DNA of 64,000 bases from Tsukamurella sp. M9C (GTDB taxonomy: Bacteria; Actinomycetota; Actinomycetes; Mycobacteriales; Mycobacteriaceae): assembly GCF_020169415.1 (NCBI RefSeq), contig NZ_JAIULG010000007.1, forward strand, positions 1 through 64,000, written 5' to 3'. Positions 22,029 to 29,274 of the stretch are shown here, in pieces. The notes beneath the pieces are model-generated. The model was not told the DNA's origin. It made no database searches and saw nothing but the letters and a program-made list of their open reading frames with translations. Position 1 is the stretch's first letter. Each line of letters opens with the position of its first letter. Both the position numbers and the translations under genes were made by a program.

Positions 22029-22448
22029 GTGAGCAGTAGGTCCCGCCTCGTGCGCAGCCCGTCGGGCGGCGATGCCCGTGCGGACGGACGGAGCGCGGGG
22101 CGGACCGTCGTGCTGTTCCTCGTGCTGTGCGTCCTCGCCCTCACCCTCGCCGTGCCGGTCCGGACGTACATGTCCGAGCAGGCCCGCGAGGAGAAGGTGG
22201 CGGCCGAGCACGCCCAGTTGCTCGCCGACATCGCGCGGCTCGAGGAGCAGAAGCGCCTGCAGGACGACCCGGAGTACGTCAAGGCGCAGGCCCGGATCCG
22301 GCTGCAGTACGTGATGCCCGGTGAGACGCCCTACCGCGTGCAGGTGCCCGGTGCGCCGAAGCCGACGCCGGAGCAGGTGGAGGCCGAGCAGGCGAAGCAG
22401 AACCCCTGGTACACCAATGTCTGGCGCACGATCGCGGTGCCGCACTGA
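22029..22448 (+). CDS. ftsB: Septum formation initiator FtsB/DivIC family protein
   Basis: A 139-residue bitopic membrane protein of the divisome. A basic N-terminal tail is followed by one transmembrane helix (about residues 26-44, VVLFLVLCVLALTLAV) and a coiled coil (about 45-85, EQAREEKVAAEHAQLLADIA), then YVKAQARIRLQYVMPGE, the conserved hinge of FtsB proteins. It is expected to bind FtsL and FtsQ and help activate septal peptidoglycan synthesis. GTG start with AAGGAG about 10 bp upstream. The last base overlaps the next ATG. Confidence 0.88.
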   Translation: MSSRSRLVRSPSGGDARADGRSAGRTVVLFLVLCVLALTLAVPVRTYMSEQAREEKVAAEHAQLLADIARLEEQKRLQDDPEYVKAQARIRLQYVMPGETPYRVQVPGAPKPTPEQVEAEQAKQNPWYTNVWRTIAVPH

Positions 22449-22972
22449 TGAGTGACGCAGTAGCTCAGGAGGATCTGGACCGGGTCGCCGCGCAGCTGGG
22501 CCGGGAGCCCCGCGGCGTGCTCGCCATCGCCTACCGCACCCCGGACGGCGAGCCCGCGGTGGTCAAGACCGCGCCGCGGCTGCCCGACGGCACGCCCTTC
22601 CCCACGCTCTACTACCTCACGGACCCGCGGCTCACCGCCGAGGCCAGCCGGCAGGAGAGCGCGGGAGTCATGCGCGAGATGGAGGCGCTGCTCGCCTCCG
22701 ACGAGGCCATCGCCGAGAACTACCGCGCGGCGCACCGGCACTACCTCGAATCCCGCAACGCCCTGGAGGATCTGGGCACCGACTTCACCGGCGGCGGCAT
22801 GCCGGACCGGGTGAAGTGCCTGCACGTGCTCATCGCCTACGCGCTCGCCGAGGGCCCCGGGGTCGTCCGGCTTGGCGACGAGGCCGTCGCCCTCGCCGCG
22901 GCAGCGGGCCTGCGCGGCAGCGCGATCCCGGCCGACTGGCCGGAGCCCCGGTTCCCCTGGGGCGGTGAGTGA
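22448..22972 (+). CDS. DUF501 domain protein
   Basis: A 174-residue protein of the DUF501 family, found next to ftsB and ppx in many actinobacteria. Conserved stretches are PRGVLAIAYR, PTLYYLTDPRLT and GGMPDRVKCLHVLIAYAL. No biochemical role is established for the family. Start and stop overlap ftsB and ppx, so the three are translated from one transcript. Confidence 0.88.
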   Translation: MSDAVAQEDLDRVAAQLGREPRGVLAIAYRTPDGEPAVVKTAPRLPDGTPFPTLYYLTDPRLTAEASRQESAGVMREMEALLASDEAIAENYRAAHRHYLESRNALEDLGTDFTGGGMPDRVKCLHVLIAYALAEGPGVVRLGDEAVALAAAAGLRGSAIPADWPEPRFPWGGE

Positions 22973-23922
22973 ATCCCCTGATCGTCGCGGCGATCGACTG
23001 CGGTACCAACAGTATCCGCCTGTACGTCGCGCGCGCCTCCGACGCGGGACTCGTGGAGCTGCACCGCGACATGCGGATCGTCCGGCTCGGTCAGGGCGTG
23101 GACGCCACGGGCGAGTTCGCCGCCGAGGCACTCGAGCGCGTCCGGGTGGCGCTCGCCGACTACGTCTCCACGGCACTGGAACTGGGTGCGACCCGGGTCC
23201 GCATGGTCGCCACCTCCGCCGCCCGCGACGTGTCCAACCGCGATGCGTTCCTCGACCTCACCGCCGCCGCGCTGGGCCGGATCACGCCGGGTGCGCGTGC
23301 CGAGGTGATCGCCGGCACCGAGGAGGCGGAGCTCTCCTACCGCGGCGCCACCGCCGGGCTGTCGGCCGACGACCCGGCCCTCGTGGTCGACCTCGGCGGA
23401 GGCTCGACGGAGCTCGTCGTCGGATCCGGAGGCGCCGTCGCGCACGCCTATTCGGCCGACATCGGCTGCGTGCGGATCACCGAGCGTGCGTTGCGTTCGG
23501 ACCCGCCGACCGCCGCCGAGGTGGCGGAGGCGACCTTCCACATCGACGCCGCCCTCGACGAGGCCACCGCCCTCGTACCGCTGGACGGCGTCCGCACCTG
23601 GATCGGCGTGGCCGGGACCTTCACGACGTTAGCCGCGCTGGCACACGGCCTCACCGAGTACGACCCCGCACTGATCCACGGCTCGCGGGTGCCGCTGGGC
23701 GATCTCGTCGCGCTGTGCCGCCGACTGGTCGCGATGACGTCGGCGGAGCGCCTGGCGCTGGGCCCGATGCACCCCGGTCGCGCGGACGTGATCGGCGGCG
23801 GCGCGCTGGTGGCGATGCGGCTGGCCGAGCGGCTGGCCGCCGTCGGCGTGACCGAGCTCACCGTTTCCGAGCACGACATCCTCGACGGCGTGGCCATGGG
23901 GCTCGCCGAACCCGGGAATTAA
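22969..23922 (+). CDS. ppx: Ppx/GppA family exopolyphosphatase
   Basis: A 317-residue enzyme of the ASKHA fold acting on polyphosphate or pppGpp. The phosphate-1 loop AIDCGTNSIRL, the second loop VVDLGGGSTELV (about residue 140) and IGGGALVAMRL late in the chain are intact. It corresponds to the short, single-domain actinobacterial type. GTG start overlaps DUF501 by 4 bp. One TTA leucine codon occurs at 23629, rare in this GC-rich DNA. Confidence 0.92.
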   Translation: MNPLIVAAIDCGTNSIRLYVARASDAGLVELHRDMRIVRLGQGVDATGEFAAEALERVRVALADYVSTALELGATRVRMVATSAARDVSNRDAFLDLTAAALGRITPGARAEVIAGTEEAELSYRGATAGLSADDPALVVDLGGGSTELVVGSGGAVAHAYSADIGCVRITERALRSDPPTAAEVAEATFHIDAALDEATALVPLDGVRTWIGVAGTFTTLAALAHGLTEYDPALIHGSRVPLGDLVALCRRLVAMTSAERLALGPMHPGRADVIGGGALVAMRLAERLAAVGVTELTVSEHDILDGVAMGLAEPGN

Positions 23923-24009
23923 CGCACTGTTGACGAACTCACAGCCTTTCGGCAGCGCACGAAGCGGTTTCGCAGCCTAACGTCTTCGTCAGACGGCGAA
24001 AGGAAGTCG

Positions 24010-24291
24010 ATGATGACGAAGGCAACCGAATGCGTGATCGTGGTGCTGGACGGCACCGACGCGACGGCACGACTGGTCGCTGAGCTCTCCGCGGCGGGCA
24101 ACCGGGTGACCGCGGTGGGCACCAACTTCCGGGACGTGGTCTCCGTGCTCTCCGGTGACGTCTACGCGCTCGTGGCGGACCTCGCCGATCCGGAGCAGTG
24201 GGCGACGGCCGTCGACCGCGCCGAGGCGCGCCACGGCACCATCGACACCGTGCTCGACCCGGCCGGCCGGCTGGCCGCATCCGCCGCCTGA
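24010..24291 (+). CDS. Half-length SDR-like Rossmann protein
   Basis: A 93-residue protein resembling only the first half of a short-chain dehydrogenase. The strand VIVVLDG, helix, then NRVTAVGTNF, DVYALVADLADPEQWATAVD and HGTIDTVLDPAGR line up with the SDR pattern of strand-1, the NAD-selecting strand-2 end, the DVxD turn and the NNAG motif. The TGxxxGxG loop is lost (DGTDATARL) and NNAG is changed to DPAG; there is no catalytic YxxxK half. It ends in a clean stop and has GAAAGGAAG upstream, so it may be a stand-alone protein. Function is unknown. ATG 24013 is an alternative start. Confidence 0.55.
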   Translation: MMTKATECVIVVLDGTDATARLVAELSAAGNRVTAVGTNFRDVVSVLSGDVYALVADLADPEQWATAVDRAEARHGTIDTVLDPAGRLAASAA

Positions 24292-24376
24292 CCCGCACCG
24301 TCGTACCCCTGGAATAGGGGAGGATATCCGGGCTTTCACGGAGGCGGGCCCGGTCGAACCGTCATAGCTTTGCCGC

Positions 24377-25525
24377 ATGACGACGACGATCCCGTCGGTG
24401 CCGCGGATCGAGGCGCTCGACGCCCTGCGCGGCTTCGCGCTCGGGGGCATCTTCGCGGTGAACATCGCGATCATGGCGAACCCGGCGGGATTCGCGGAGG
24501 GCCCGGTGCGGTCCTTCGAGGAGATCTTCCTGCACAACCGCTTCTACGTGCTGTTCTCCTTCCTGTTCGGGTACTCGCTGACCCTGCAGTTCCGCTCCGC
24601 GGAGCGCGACGGCGCGAACGCCACGGCCCGCACCGTGCGTCGCCTACTCGCGCTGCTCGCGATCGGGCTGCTGCACACCGTTTTCCTGTTCACGGGCGAC
24701 GTCCTCTTCGGCTACGGCCTGATCGGCCTGGCACTGCTCGCGTTGCGGGGGCTGGGGCCGCGGTCGGCGCTCCGCCTCGCCGGTGTCCTGTACGGAGCGT
24801 GCCTCCTCCTGTTCGTGGCGCTCACCGTCGCGCGGATGACCCAGTCCCCGGCAGATGCCGCGCAGACGGCGACCGACAACGCCGCGGCCCTCGACGCCGT
24901 CCGCGCGGGCTGGGGCGAGGCCGTCGCCTATCGGTGGAGCGACTGGGTCGGCCGCTTGGGGCCGACGGTCGCGTTCGGGACCCTCAACGTGCTGCCGCTG
25001 TTCCTCGTCGGCCTCGCCGCCGGAAAGGTGCGCCTGTTCGAGGACCCGGCCCGCTACCTCCCGTACCTGCCGGGGGTGCAGGCGATCGGATTCGGACTCG
25101 GCCTACCGCTCTCGATTCTCCCGGTGCTGCTGCACATCCCGCACACCGAGGCGCTCGGCTACGTCTCCGGCCCCCTACTCGCCGGCGCGTACGGCGCCAC
25201 CTTCCTGCGGATCATCCACGCCCGCCCGGTGGTGTCCGAGGTCTTCGCGCCGGCGGGCCGGATCAGCGCCACGGTGTACCTCTCGCAGTCGCTGATCGCG
25301 GCCCTCGCCTTCACGGGCTACGGGTTCGCGCAGGCCGGAAGGTGGTCCGACGGTGCGGTGCTCGCCTTCGCCGCGGCCGTCTTCGTCCTGCAACTCGTCG
25401 TCGCGCGCTGGTACACCGGGCGGTTCCGGTACGGCCCCGTCGAATGGGTGCTGCGGGTGGCGACGTACGGCGGCACCGCCCGGATGCGGGAGCACGCCCG
25501 CGCGACGGTCAGTGGGCCAGCTTGA
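24377..25525 (+). CDS. DUF418 family membrane protein
   Basis: A 382-residue multi-pass protein. It begins RIEALDALRGFALGGIF, the hallmark start of the DUF418/acyltransferase-3-like group, has about eight to ten hydrophobic segments, and ends with the DUF418 stretch VLQLVVARWYTGRFRYGPVEWVLR, here seen as RWYTGRFRYGPVEWVLR. The role in the family is unknown. A TAGCTT box (24365-24370) seven bases before the ATG suggests a leaderless mRNA. The 3' end overlaps the convergent exporter gene by 17 bp. Confidence 0.85.
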   Translation: MTTTIPSVPRIEALDALRGFALGGIFAVNIAIMANPAGFAEGPVRSFEEIFLHNRFYVLFSFLFGYSLTLQFRSAERDGANATARTVRRLLALLAIGLLHTVFLFTGDVLFGYGLIGLALLALRGLGPRSALRLAGVLYGACLLLFVALTVARMTQSPADAAQTATDNAAALDAVRAGWGEAVAYRWSDWVGRLGPTVAFGTLNVLPLFLVGLAAGKVRLFEDPARYLPYLPGVQAIGFGLGLPLSILPVLLHIPHTEALGYVSGPLLAGAYGATFLRIIHARPVVSEVFAPAGRISATVYLSQSLIAALAFTGYGFAQAGRWSDGAVLAFAAAVFVLQLVVARWYTGRFRYGPVEWVLRVATYGGTARMREHARATVSGPA

Positions 25526-25823
25526 GCCCGACGACACCGCCGACGATCGCCATGATGCAGACGACCTTGACCAGCGATGCGGTCTCCTCGCCGGTCGCCA
25601 TCGCGTAGACCACGGTGAGCGTGGCGCCGATGCCGACCCAGACCGCGTAGGCGGTACCGGTGGGCAGATCGCGCATGGCGTAGGCCAGGCCGGCCATGCT
25701 GGCGACGAGCGCGACGCCGAACACGATCGACGGGGTGAGCTTGGAGAAGCCCTCGGACTTGCCGAGTGCGGTGGCCCAGATGGCCTCGAGAACGCCGGAA
25801 ACGATCAGAACGATCCATGCCAT
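25509..25823 (-). CDS. sugE: SMR-family guanidinium exporter (SugE/Gdx type)
   Basis: A 104-residue four-helix protein of the small multidrug resistance family. The first helix carries the essential glutamate in SGVLEAIWATALGKSEGF (about residue 13). The stretch LPTGTAYAVWVGIGA identifies the SugE/Gdx branch, whose members export guanidinium in exchange for protons, rather than the EmrE branch. The assignment is strongly supported by the guanidine-III riboswitch directly upstream. Its Shine-Dalgarno (AGGAGG) lies inside a hairpin 8 bp before the ATG. Confidence 0.92.
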   Translation of the reverse strand: MAWIVLIVSGVLEAIWATALGKSEGFSKLTPSIVFGVALVASMAGLAYAMRDLPTGTAYAVWVGIGATLTVVYAMATGEETASLVKVVCIMAIVGGVVGLKLAH

Positions 25824-25826
25824 GAT

Positions 25827-25846
25827 GCGAACCTCCTCAGGTTCGC
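25827..25846 (-). promoter_or_regulatory. Hairpin sequestering the sugE ribosome-binding site
   Basis: GCGAACC (25827-25833) and GGTTCGC (25840-25846) form a perfect 7-bp stem with the 6-base loop TCCTCA on the plus strand. On the mRNA the loop and adjacent stem hold GAGGAGG, so the ribosome site is masked. The 5' arm shares bases 25844-25846 with the 3' strand of the riboswitch stem, so the two structures should compete. Confidence 0.75.
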
Positions 25847-25886
25847 ACCGTCTTTTCGCTCGCCGGGTACGGTGCGCCTCGTCCGG
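25844..25886 (-). promoter_or_regulatory. Guanidine-III (ykkC-III) riboswitch
   Basis: Read on the minus strand from 25886, the RNA starts CCGGACGAGG, continues GCACCGTACCCGG, and ends AAAAGACGGTGCG. This matches the class-III guanidine aptamer (CCGGACGAGG, CCGUACCCGG and AAGACGG conserved blocks); the stem GCACCGT/ACGGTGC differs from the Thermobifida example I recall by a compensatory G-C to A-U change. It sits 21 bp before the sugE start. Ligand binding would hold bases needed by the RBS-masking hairpin and turn translation on. Confidence 0.9.
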
Positions 25887-25976
25887 ATGTCCTTTGCGAC
25901 GCCACTTACGGTACTCGACGGAGTTCGATGGTCAAGTGACGGTGACGAATCTGACCCGCGCACTAGGGTGAGCTGC

Positions 25977-26552
25977 ATGACGCGCGAACTGGTGTACACG
26001 GGATTCATCTCGCTCGACGGGGTGGCTGACTCGCCCGGCGGGACCGTCGAGGGGCATCGCAGCGGCGGCTGGGTGGCGCGGCACGACTTCCTCCCCGAGG
26101 CCTTCTGGCTCAAGGGCGAGGAGCTGGGGGAGACGACGGCGCTGCTCTTCGGGCGCCGCAGTTACGAGGCCTTCGGCGCGGTGTGGCCGCAATCCGAGGA
26201 CCACGCCGCCTACCGCGAACTGCCGAAGTACGTCGCCTCCACGACGATCGGCGAGGGCGACCTCGTCGACGGCTGGGGCGGTACGACGATCCTGCGGTCG
26301 GCGGACGACGTCGCCGCACTCAAGGAGACCGACGGCGGCGCGATCTTCATCCACGGCAGTTGCGAGCTCGCGCGCAACCTCGCCGACGCCGGCCTCATCG
26401 ACCGGTACAACCTGTTGGTCTTCCCGTACCTGCTCGGCGCGGGCAAGAGCATCTTCGGCCGCGAGGATCGGGACGCCACGGCACTGCGGCTGCGGGAATC
26501 GCAGGCGTATCCCAACGGCGTGCTCAAGGTGATCTACGACGTGATTCGTTGA
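25977..26552 (+). CDS. RibD C-terminal/dihydrofolate-reductase-like protein
   Basis: A 191-residue protein of the RibD_C/DHFR-fold family. It begins LVYTGFISLDGVAD, has LLFGRRSYEAFGAVWP (about residues 61-76), IFIHGSCELARNLADAGLID and the C-terminal LLVFPYLLGAGKSIF, all typical. Members reduce pteridine or flavin-precursor-like substrates with NAD(P)H, but the substrate here is unknown. The box TAGGGT (25964-25969) lies seven bases before the ATG, pointing to a leaderless transcript. Confidence 0.85.
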   Translation: MTRELVYTGFISLDGVADSPGGTVEGHRSGGWVARHDFLPEAFWLKGEELGETTALLFGRRSYEAFGAVWPQSEDHAAYRELPKYVASTTIGEGDLVDGWGGTTILRSADDVAALKETDGGAIFIHGSCELARNLADAGLIDRYNLLVFPYLLGAGKSIFGREDRDATALRLRESQAYPNGVLKVIYDVIR

Positions 26553-26619
26553 CCGGTTCGCCGCGCATCCCCGGTTTCGGGAACTTGCGCGTGTGGCAGT
26601 CGTCCGTACCGTCGGAGGC

Positions 26620-27594
26620 ATGTCCGATCTAGCCTTCCAGCTCAATGAGAACGGACGACAGTGGCTGATCCACACGCCCCTGGAGATAGGCCTCTACGTC
26701 GTCCTCGCCGTCGTCGTCCGATATCTGCTGCACCGCGGCATCGATCGGCTGGTCCGCGGCAACCGGCGCGACGGCGATTCGGCCCCACGGCGATTCGGCC
26801 TCGGCAGACTCGGTGGCCGGCTCAACGGTAGTCGACTGCCGGCCGTGCGGCGGCGCACCGTCGACGATCCGGCGAAGGCGCAGCGCGACCGGGAGGCCCG
26901 GGCCCGGCGGGCGCAGCGGGCCGAGACCATCGGCTCGGTGCTCAAGTCCGCGGTGTCCTTCCTGGTGCTGATCTGGGTGGTGATCCAGTCGCTCGCGATC
27001 GTCGGGGTGAACGTGGCGCCGCTCATCGCCTCCGCCGGCGTCGTGGGCGTGGCCTTGGGGTTCGGCGCGCAGAACCTGGTGCGGGACTTCATCTCCGGCA
27101 TCTTCATGCTGATCGAGGACCAGTACGGCGTGGGCGACGTCGTGGACCTCGGGGAGGTCACCGGCACCGTCGAGACGGTGGGCATGCGGATCACGACGGT
27201 GCGCGACGTGCAGGGCACGCTCTGGTACGTCCGCAACGGCGAGATCATGCGGGTCGCCAACTTCAGCCAGGACTACGCGGTGGCCTTCCTGCAACTGCCC
27301 ATCTCGTACTCCGCCGACGTGGATCTCGCGTGCCGCGTCGCCCTCGAGGCTGCCCTCGAGGCCGTCGCGGAGGAGCCTTTGTCCGAGGACGTCCTGGGCG
27401 CGCCCGACATGCTGGGCGTCGACGGTGCCACCGCCGACCGGGTGAGTATCCGGCTCACCGTGCGGGTGCGCGCCAACCGCCAGTGGGCGGTGGAGCGCGA
27501 GCTGCGCCGCCGGATCCTGCGGGCCTTCGACGAGCACGACATCGCCCCGCCCTACCGGAGCGGACTCCCGGTGGCCGCCGGGGTGCAGGACTGA
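26620..27594 (+). CDS. MscS-family mechanosensitive ion channel
   Basis: A 324-residue channel. A first helix at about residues 22-40, a long basic cytoplasmic stretch (residues 45-105), then helices at about 115-135 and the pore helix GVVGVALGFGAQNLVRDFIS (about 141-160), followed by the beta domain (IEDQYGVGDVVDLGEVTGTVE). It should release solutes on hypo-osmotic shock. ATG 26620 is chosen for its GGAGG 3-7 bp upstream; an ATG at 26593 is weaker. Confidence 0.93.
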   Translation: MSDLAFQLNENGRQWLIHTPLEIGLYVVLAVVVRYLLHRGIDRLVRGNRRDGDSAPRRFGLGRLGGRLNGSRLPAVRRRTVDDPAKAQRDREARARRAQRAETIGSVLKSAVSFLVLIWVVIQSLAIVGVNVAPLIASAGVVGVALGFGAQNLVRDFISGIFMLIEDQYGVGDVVDLGEVTGTVETVGMRITTVRDVQGTLWYVRNGEIMRVANFSQDYAVAFLQLPISYSADVDLACRVALEAALEAVAEEPLSEDVLGAPDMLGVDGATADRVSIRLTVRVRANRQWAVERELRRRILRAFDEHDIAPPYRSGLPVAAGVQD

Positions 27595-27650
27595 CCTGGG
27601 TCTCTACCGGGAGTGCCGCGGGGACCGGACGATTCGGTCATCATGGACGG

Positions 27651-28217
27651 ATGCGCAGTGTCACGTACTCCCTGAGCACATCGGCGGACGGGTACATCGT
27701 GGGGCCGGACGGGGCGTTCGACTGGTCGCAGCCCGACGAGGAGGTGTTCCGCTTCGCCACCGACGAGGTGCGCGGGTTGGATGTGCACCTGATGGGGCGG
27801 AAGCTCTACGAGACGATGCTCTACTGGGACACCGCCGCGGAGACTCAGCCCCTGGACGCCGACGAGCGCGTCTTCGCCGCGCTGTGGAAGGACCTTCCCA
27901 AGGTCGTCTTCTCCACCACGCTCAGCGAGGTTCAGGGCGCCAACACCCGCCTCGCCGACGGTGACCTGTCCGAGGAGGTCGCACGCCTGCGGGCAGCATC
28001 CGGCGAGGGGAACATCGGCATCGGCGGCGCCGGCCTCGCGGCGGAGGCGGCGCGGCTCGGCCTGATCGACGAGTACCGCGTGCGCGTCTATCCCGTGCTC
28101 GTGGGCGGGGGCATCCCGTACTTCCCCCAGCAGGGGACAGCTACAGCGCTGGAGCGGGTGGGCGGCCGATCCTTCGACTGCGGTGTCGATTTCGTGCACT
28201 ATCGCGTCCTGCGCTGA
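27651..28217 (+). CDS. RibD C-terminal/dihydrofolate-reductase-like protein
   Basis: A 188-residue second member of the RibD_C/DHFR-like family, only moderately similar to the one at 25977. Features: VTYSLSTSADGYIVGPDG at the start, VHLMGRKLYETMLYWD (about residue 45), NIGIGGAGLAAEAARLGLID and VRVYPVLVGGGIPYFP. NAD(P)H-dependent reductase activity is inferred from the fold; the substrate is unknown. The two paralogues flank the MscS gene. It ends 4 bp before the tRNA 3' end. Confidence 0.85.
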   Translation: MRSVTYSLSTSADGYIVGPDGAFDWSQPDEEVFRFATDEVRGLDVHLMGRKLYETMLYWDTAAETQPLDADERVFAALWKDLPKVVFSTTLSEVQGANTRLADGDLSEEVARLRAASGEGNIGIGGAGLAAEAARLGLIDEYRVRVYPVLVGGGIPYFPQQGTATALERVGGRSFDCGVDFVHYRVLR

Positions 28218-28221
28218 TCGG

Positions 28222-28295
28222 TGCCCCCAGTCGGACTCGAACCGACACTCGGCGGATTTTAAGTCCGCTGCCTCTGCCAATTGGGCTATAGGGGC
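28222..28295 (-). tRNA. tRNA-Leu (anticodon UAA) with a short variable arm
   Basis: A 74-base cloverleaf. Acceptor GCCCCTA/TGGGGGC pairs fully (one T-G), D stem GCC/GGC, anticodon stem GCGGA/TCCGC with loop CTTAAAA (anticodon TAA), a 5-base variable region CGAGT, and T arm GTCGG-TTCGAGT-CCGAC. CCA is not encoded. The anticodon reads UUA, but bacterial leucine tRNAs normally have a long variable arm, which is absent here. Confidence 0.9.
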
Positions 28296-28333
28296 GCGTG
28301 GGGAAGCCTAGCGCGGCGACGTACCGTCGAGCC

Positions 28334-28378
28334 TGTCAACATGCGTTGACAGACCGAGTGTGTCAACGTAGATTGACA
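28334..28378 (+). promoter_or_regulatory. Promoter with two 18-bp inverted-repeat operators
   Basis: Two sites: TGTCAACATGCGTTGACA (28334-28351, perfect dyad TGTCAAC-N4-GTTGACA) and TGTCAACGTAGATTGACA (28361-28378, one mismatch), starts 27 bp apart. The -35 TTGACA (28346-28351) is part of the first site and the -10 TAGATT (28369-28374, 17-bp spacer) is inside the second. Transcription should start at about 28381, beside the GTG of the HTH gene. Bound repressor would cover both boxes. Confidence 0.75.
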
Positions 28379-28381
28379 TGC

Positions 28382-28588
28382 GTGAGCTCACCACCCACCC
28401 TCGTCGGATCGGCGGCATCGGAGGACCCCGCGGAGGGGCTCCGGGCCGTCGTCGCACTGCGGAAGCTGGCCGACCAACTCGAGGCGGTCCAGGTGTCCAA
28501 CGCCAGGAATCTCGGCTGGTCCTGGCAGGACATCGCGGAACACCTCGCGGTCAGCCGCCAGGCGGTGCACAAGAAGTACGGCAAGTAA
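28382..28588 (+). CDS. Small helix-turn-helix protein
   Basis: A 68-residue DNA-binding protein. The C-terminal half is a homeodomain-like HTH: GWSWQDIAEHLAVSRQAVHK (about residues 45-64) ending KKYGK; the first half is a helix-forming stretch (GLRAVVALRKLADQLEAVQV). Chosen start is GTG 28382, which fits a leaderless mRNA from the promoter just upstream; a longer frame begins inside the tRNA flank. It probably represses its own operon through the paired TGTCAAC sites. The downstream partner is a Clp-N protein 18 bp away, a pairing seen in other actinobacteria. Confidence 0.75.
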   Translation: MSSPPTLVGSAASEDPAEGLRAVVALRKLADQLEAVQVSNARNLGWSWQDIAEHLAVSRQAVHKKYGK

Positions 28589-28606
28589 GCCGGGAACAGG
28601 ATTGCT

Positions 28607-29146
28607 GTGTTCGAACGGTTCACCAAGAGCGCCCGCGTCGCGGTCGTGCTCGCCCAGGAGGAGGCGCGGGAGAACGGCGCCGACAAGATCACCCCCACTC
28701 ACCTACTGCTCGGCGTGCTCGGCACCGTCGACGGTCCGCTGCAGCACGAGCTGACCGACGTGGGGCTCACGCCCGAAGCGGTCCGCGCCTCCGCCGCCGG
28801 CCGCGTGCTCACGGACAGGGACGCCGAGGCCCTGCGCGGCATCGGCATCGACGTGGGCGCCGTCGCGGACGCGATCGAGAAGCGCTTCGGCTTCGACATC
28901 CTGCGGCCCATCCGCAAGAAGTTCCGCGCCGGCCACATCCCGTTCGACCCCGAATCGAAGAAGACGCTGCAGCTCGCCGTGCGGGAGGCGGCGCACCGCA
29001 AGGATCGGAGCATCGAGAGCGCCCACATGCTGCTCGGTGTGCTGCGCAGCGACGACGCCGACTCCCTGGCCGCGGTGGAATCCGTCGTCCCCCGCGACGA
29101 GCTGCGCCGGCGCCTCTACGACCTGCTGGATCGTCCCGCGGCATAA
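28607..29146 (+). CDS. Clp N-terminal domain protein (no AAA+ domain)
   Basis: A 179-residue protein made of Clp_N repeats alone. Repeat 1: MFERFTKSARVAVVLAQEEA with GADKITPTHLLLGVLG (about residues 1-40); repeat 2: KKTLQLAVREAAHRKDRSIESAHMLLGVL (about residues 118-146, shown in part as KKTLQLAVREAAH and IESAHMLLGVL). Full ClpA/ClpC have the same domain followed by ATPase modules, which are missing here. It may act as an adaptor or substrate-delivery competitor for ClpC, or as a stress sensor. GTG start. It shares the operon with the HTH gene. Confidence 0.85.
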   Translation: MFERFTKSARVAVVLAQEEARENGADKITPTHLLLGVLGTVDGPLQHELTDVGLTPEAVRASAAGRVLTDRDAEALRGIGIDVGAVADAIEKRFGFDILRPIRKKFRAGHIPFDPESKKTLQLAVREAAHRKDRSIESAHMLLGVLRSDDADSLAAVESVVPRDELRRRLYDLLDRPAA

Positions 29147-29274
29147 GTTTCTGCACGTCCGCCGCGACACGGTTAAGCTGTTCGTAAAGAACGTTGCCGA
29201 AACTGGGAACTTCGGCCGCGGGCTCGAGCGTTGAAGAGTATGTACAGGTGCACGACCAGGGAAAGGACCCCACG

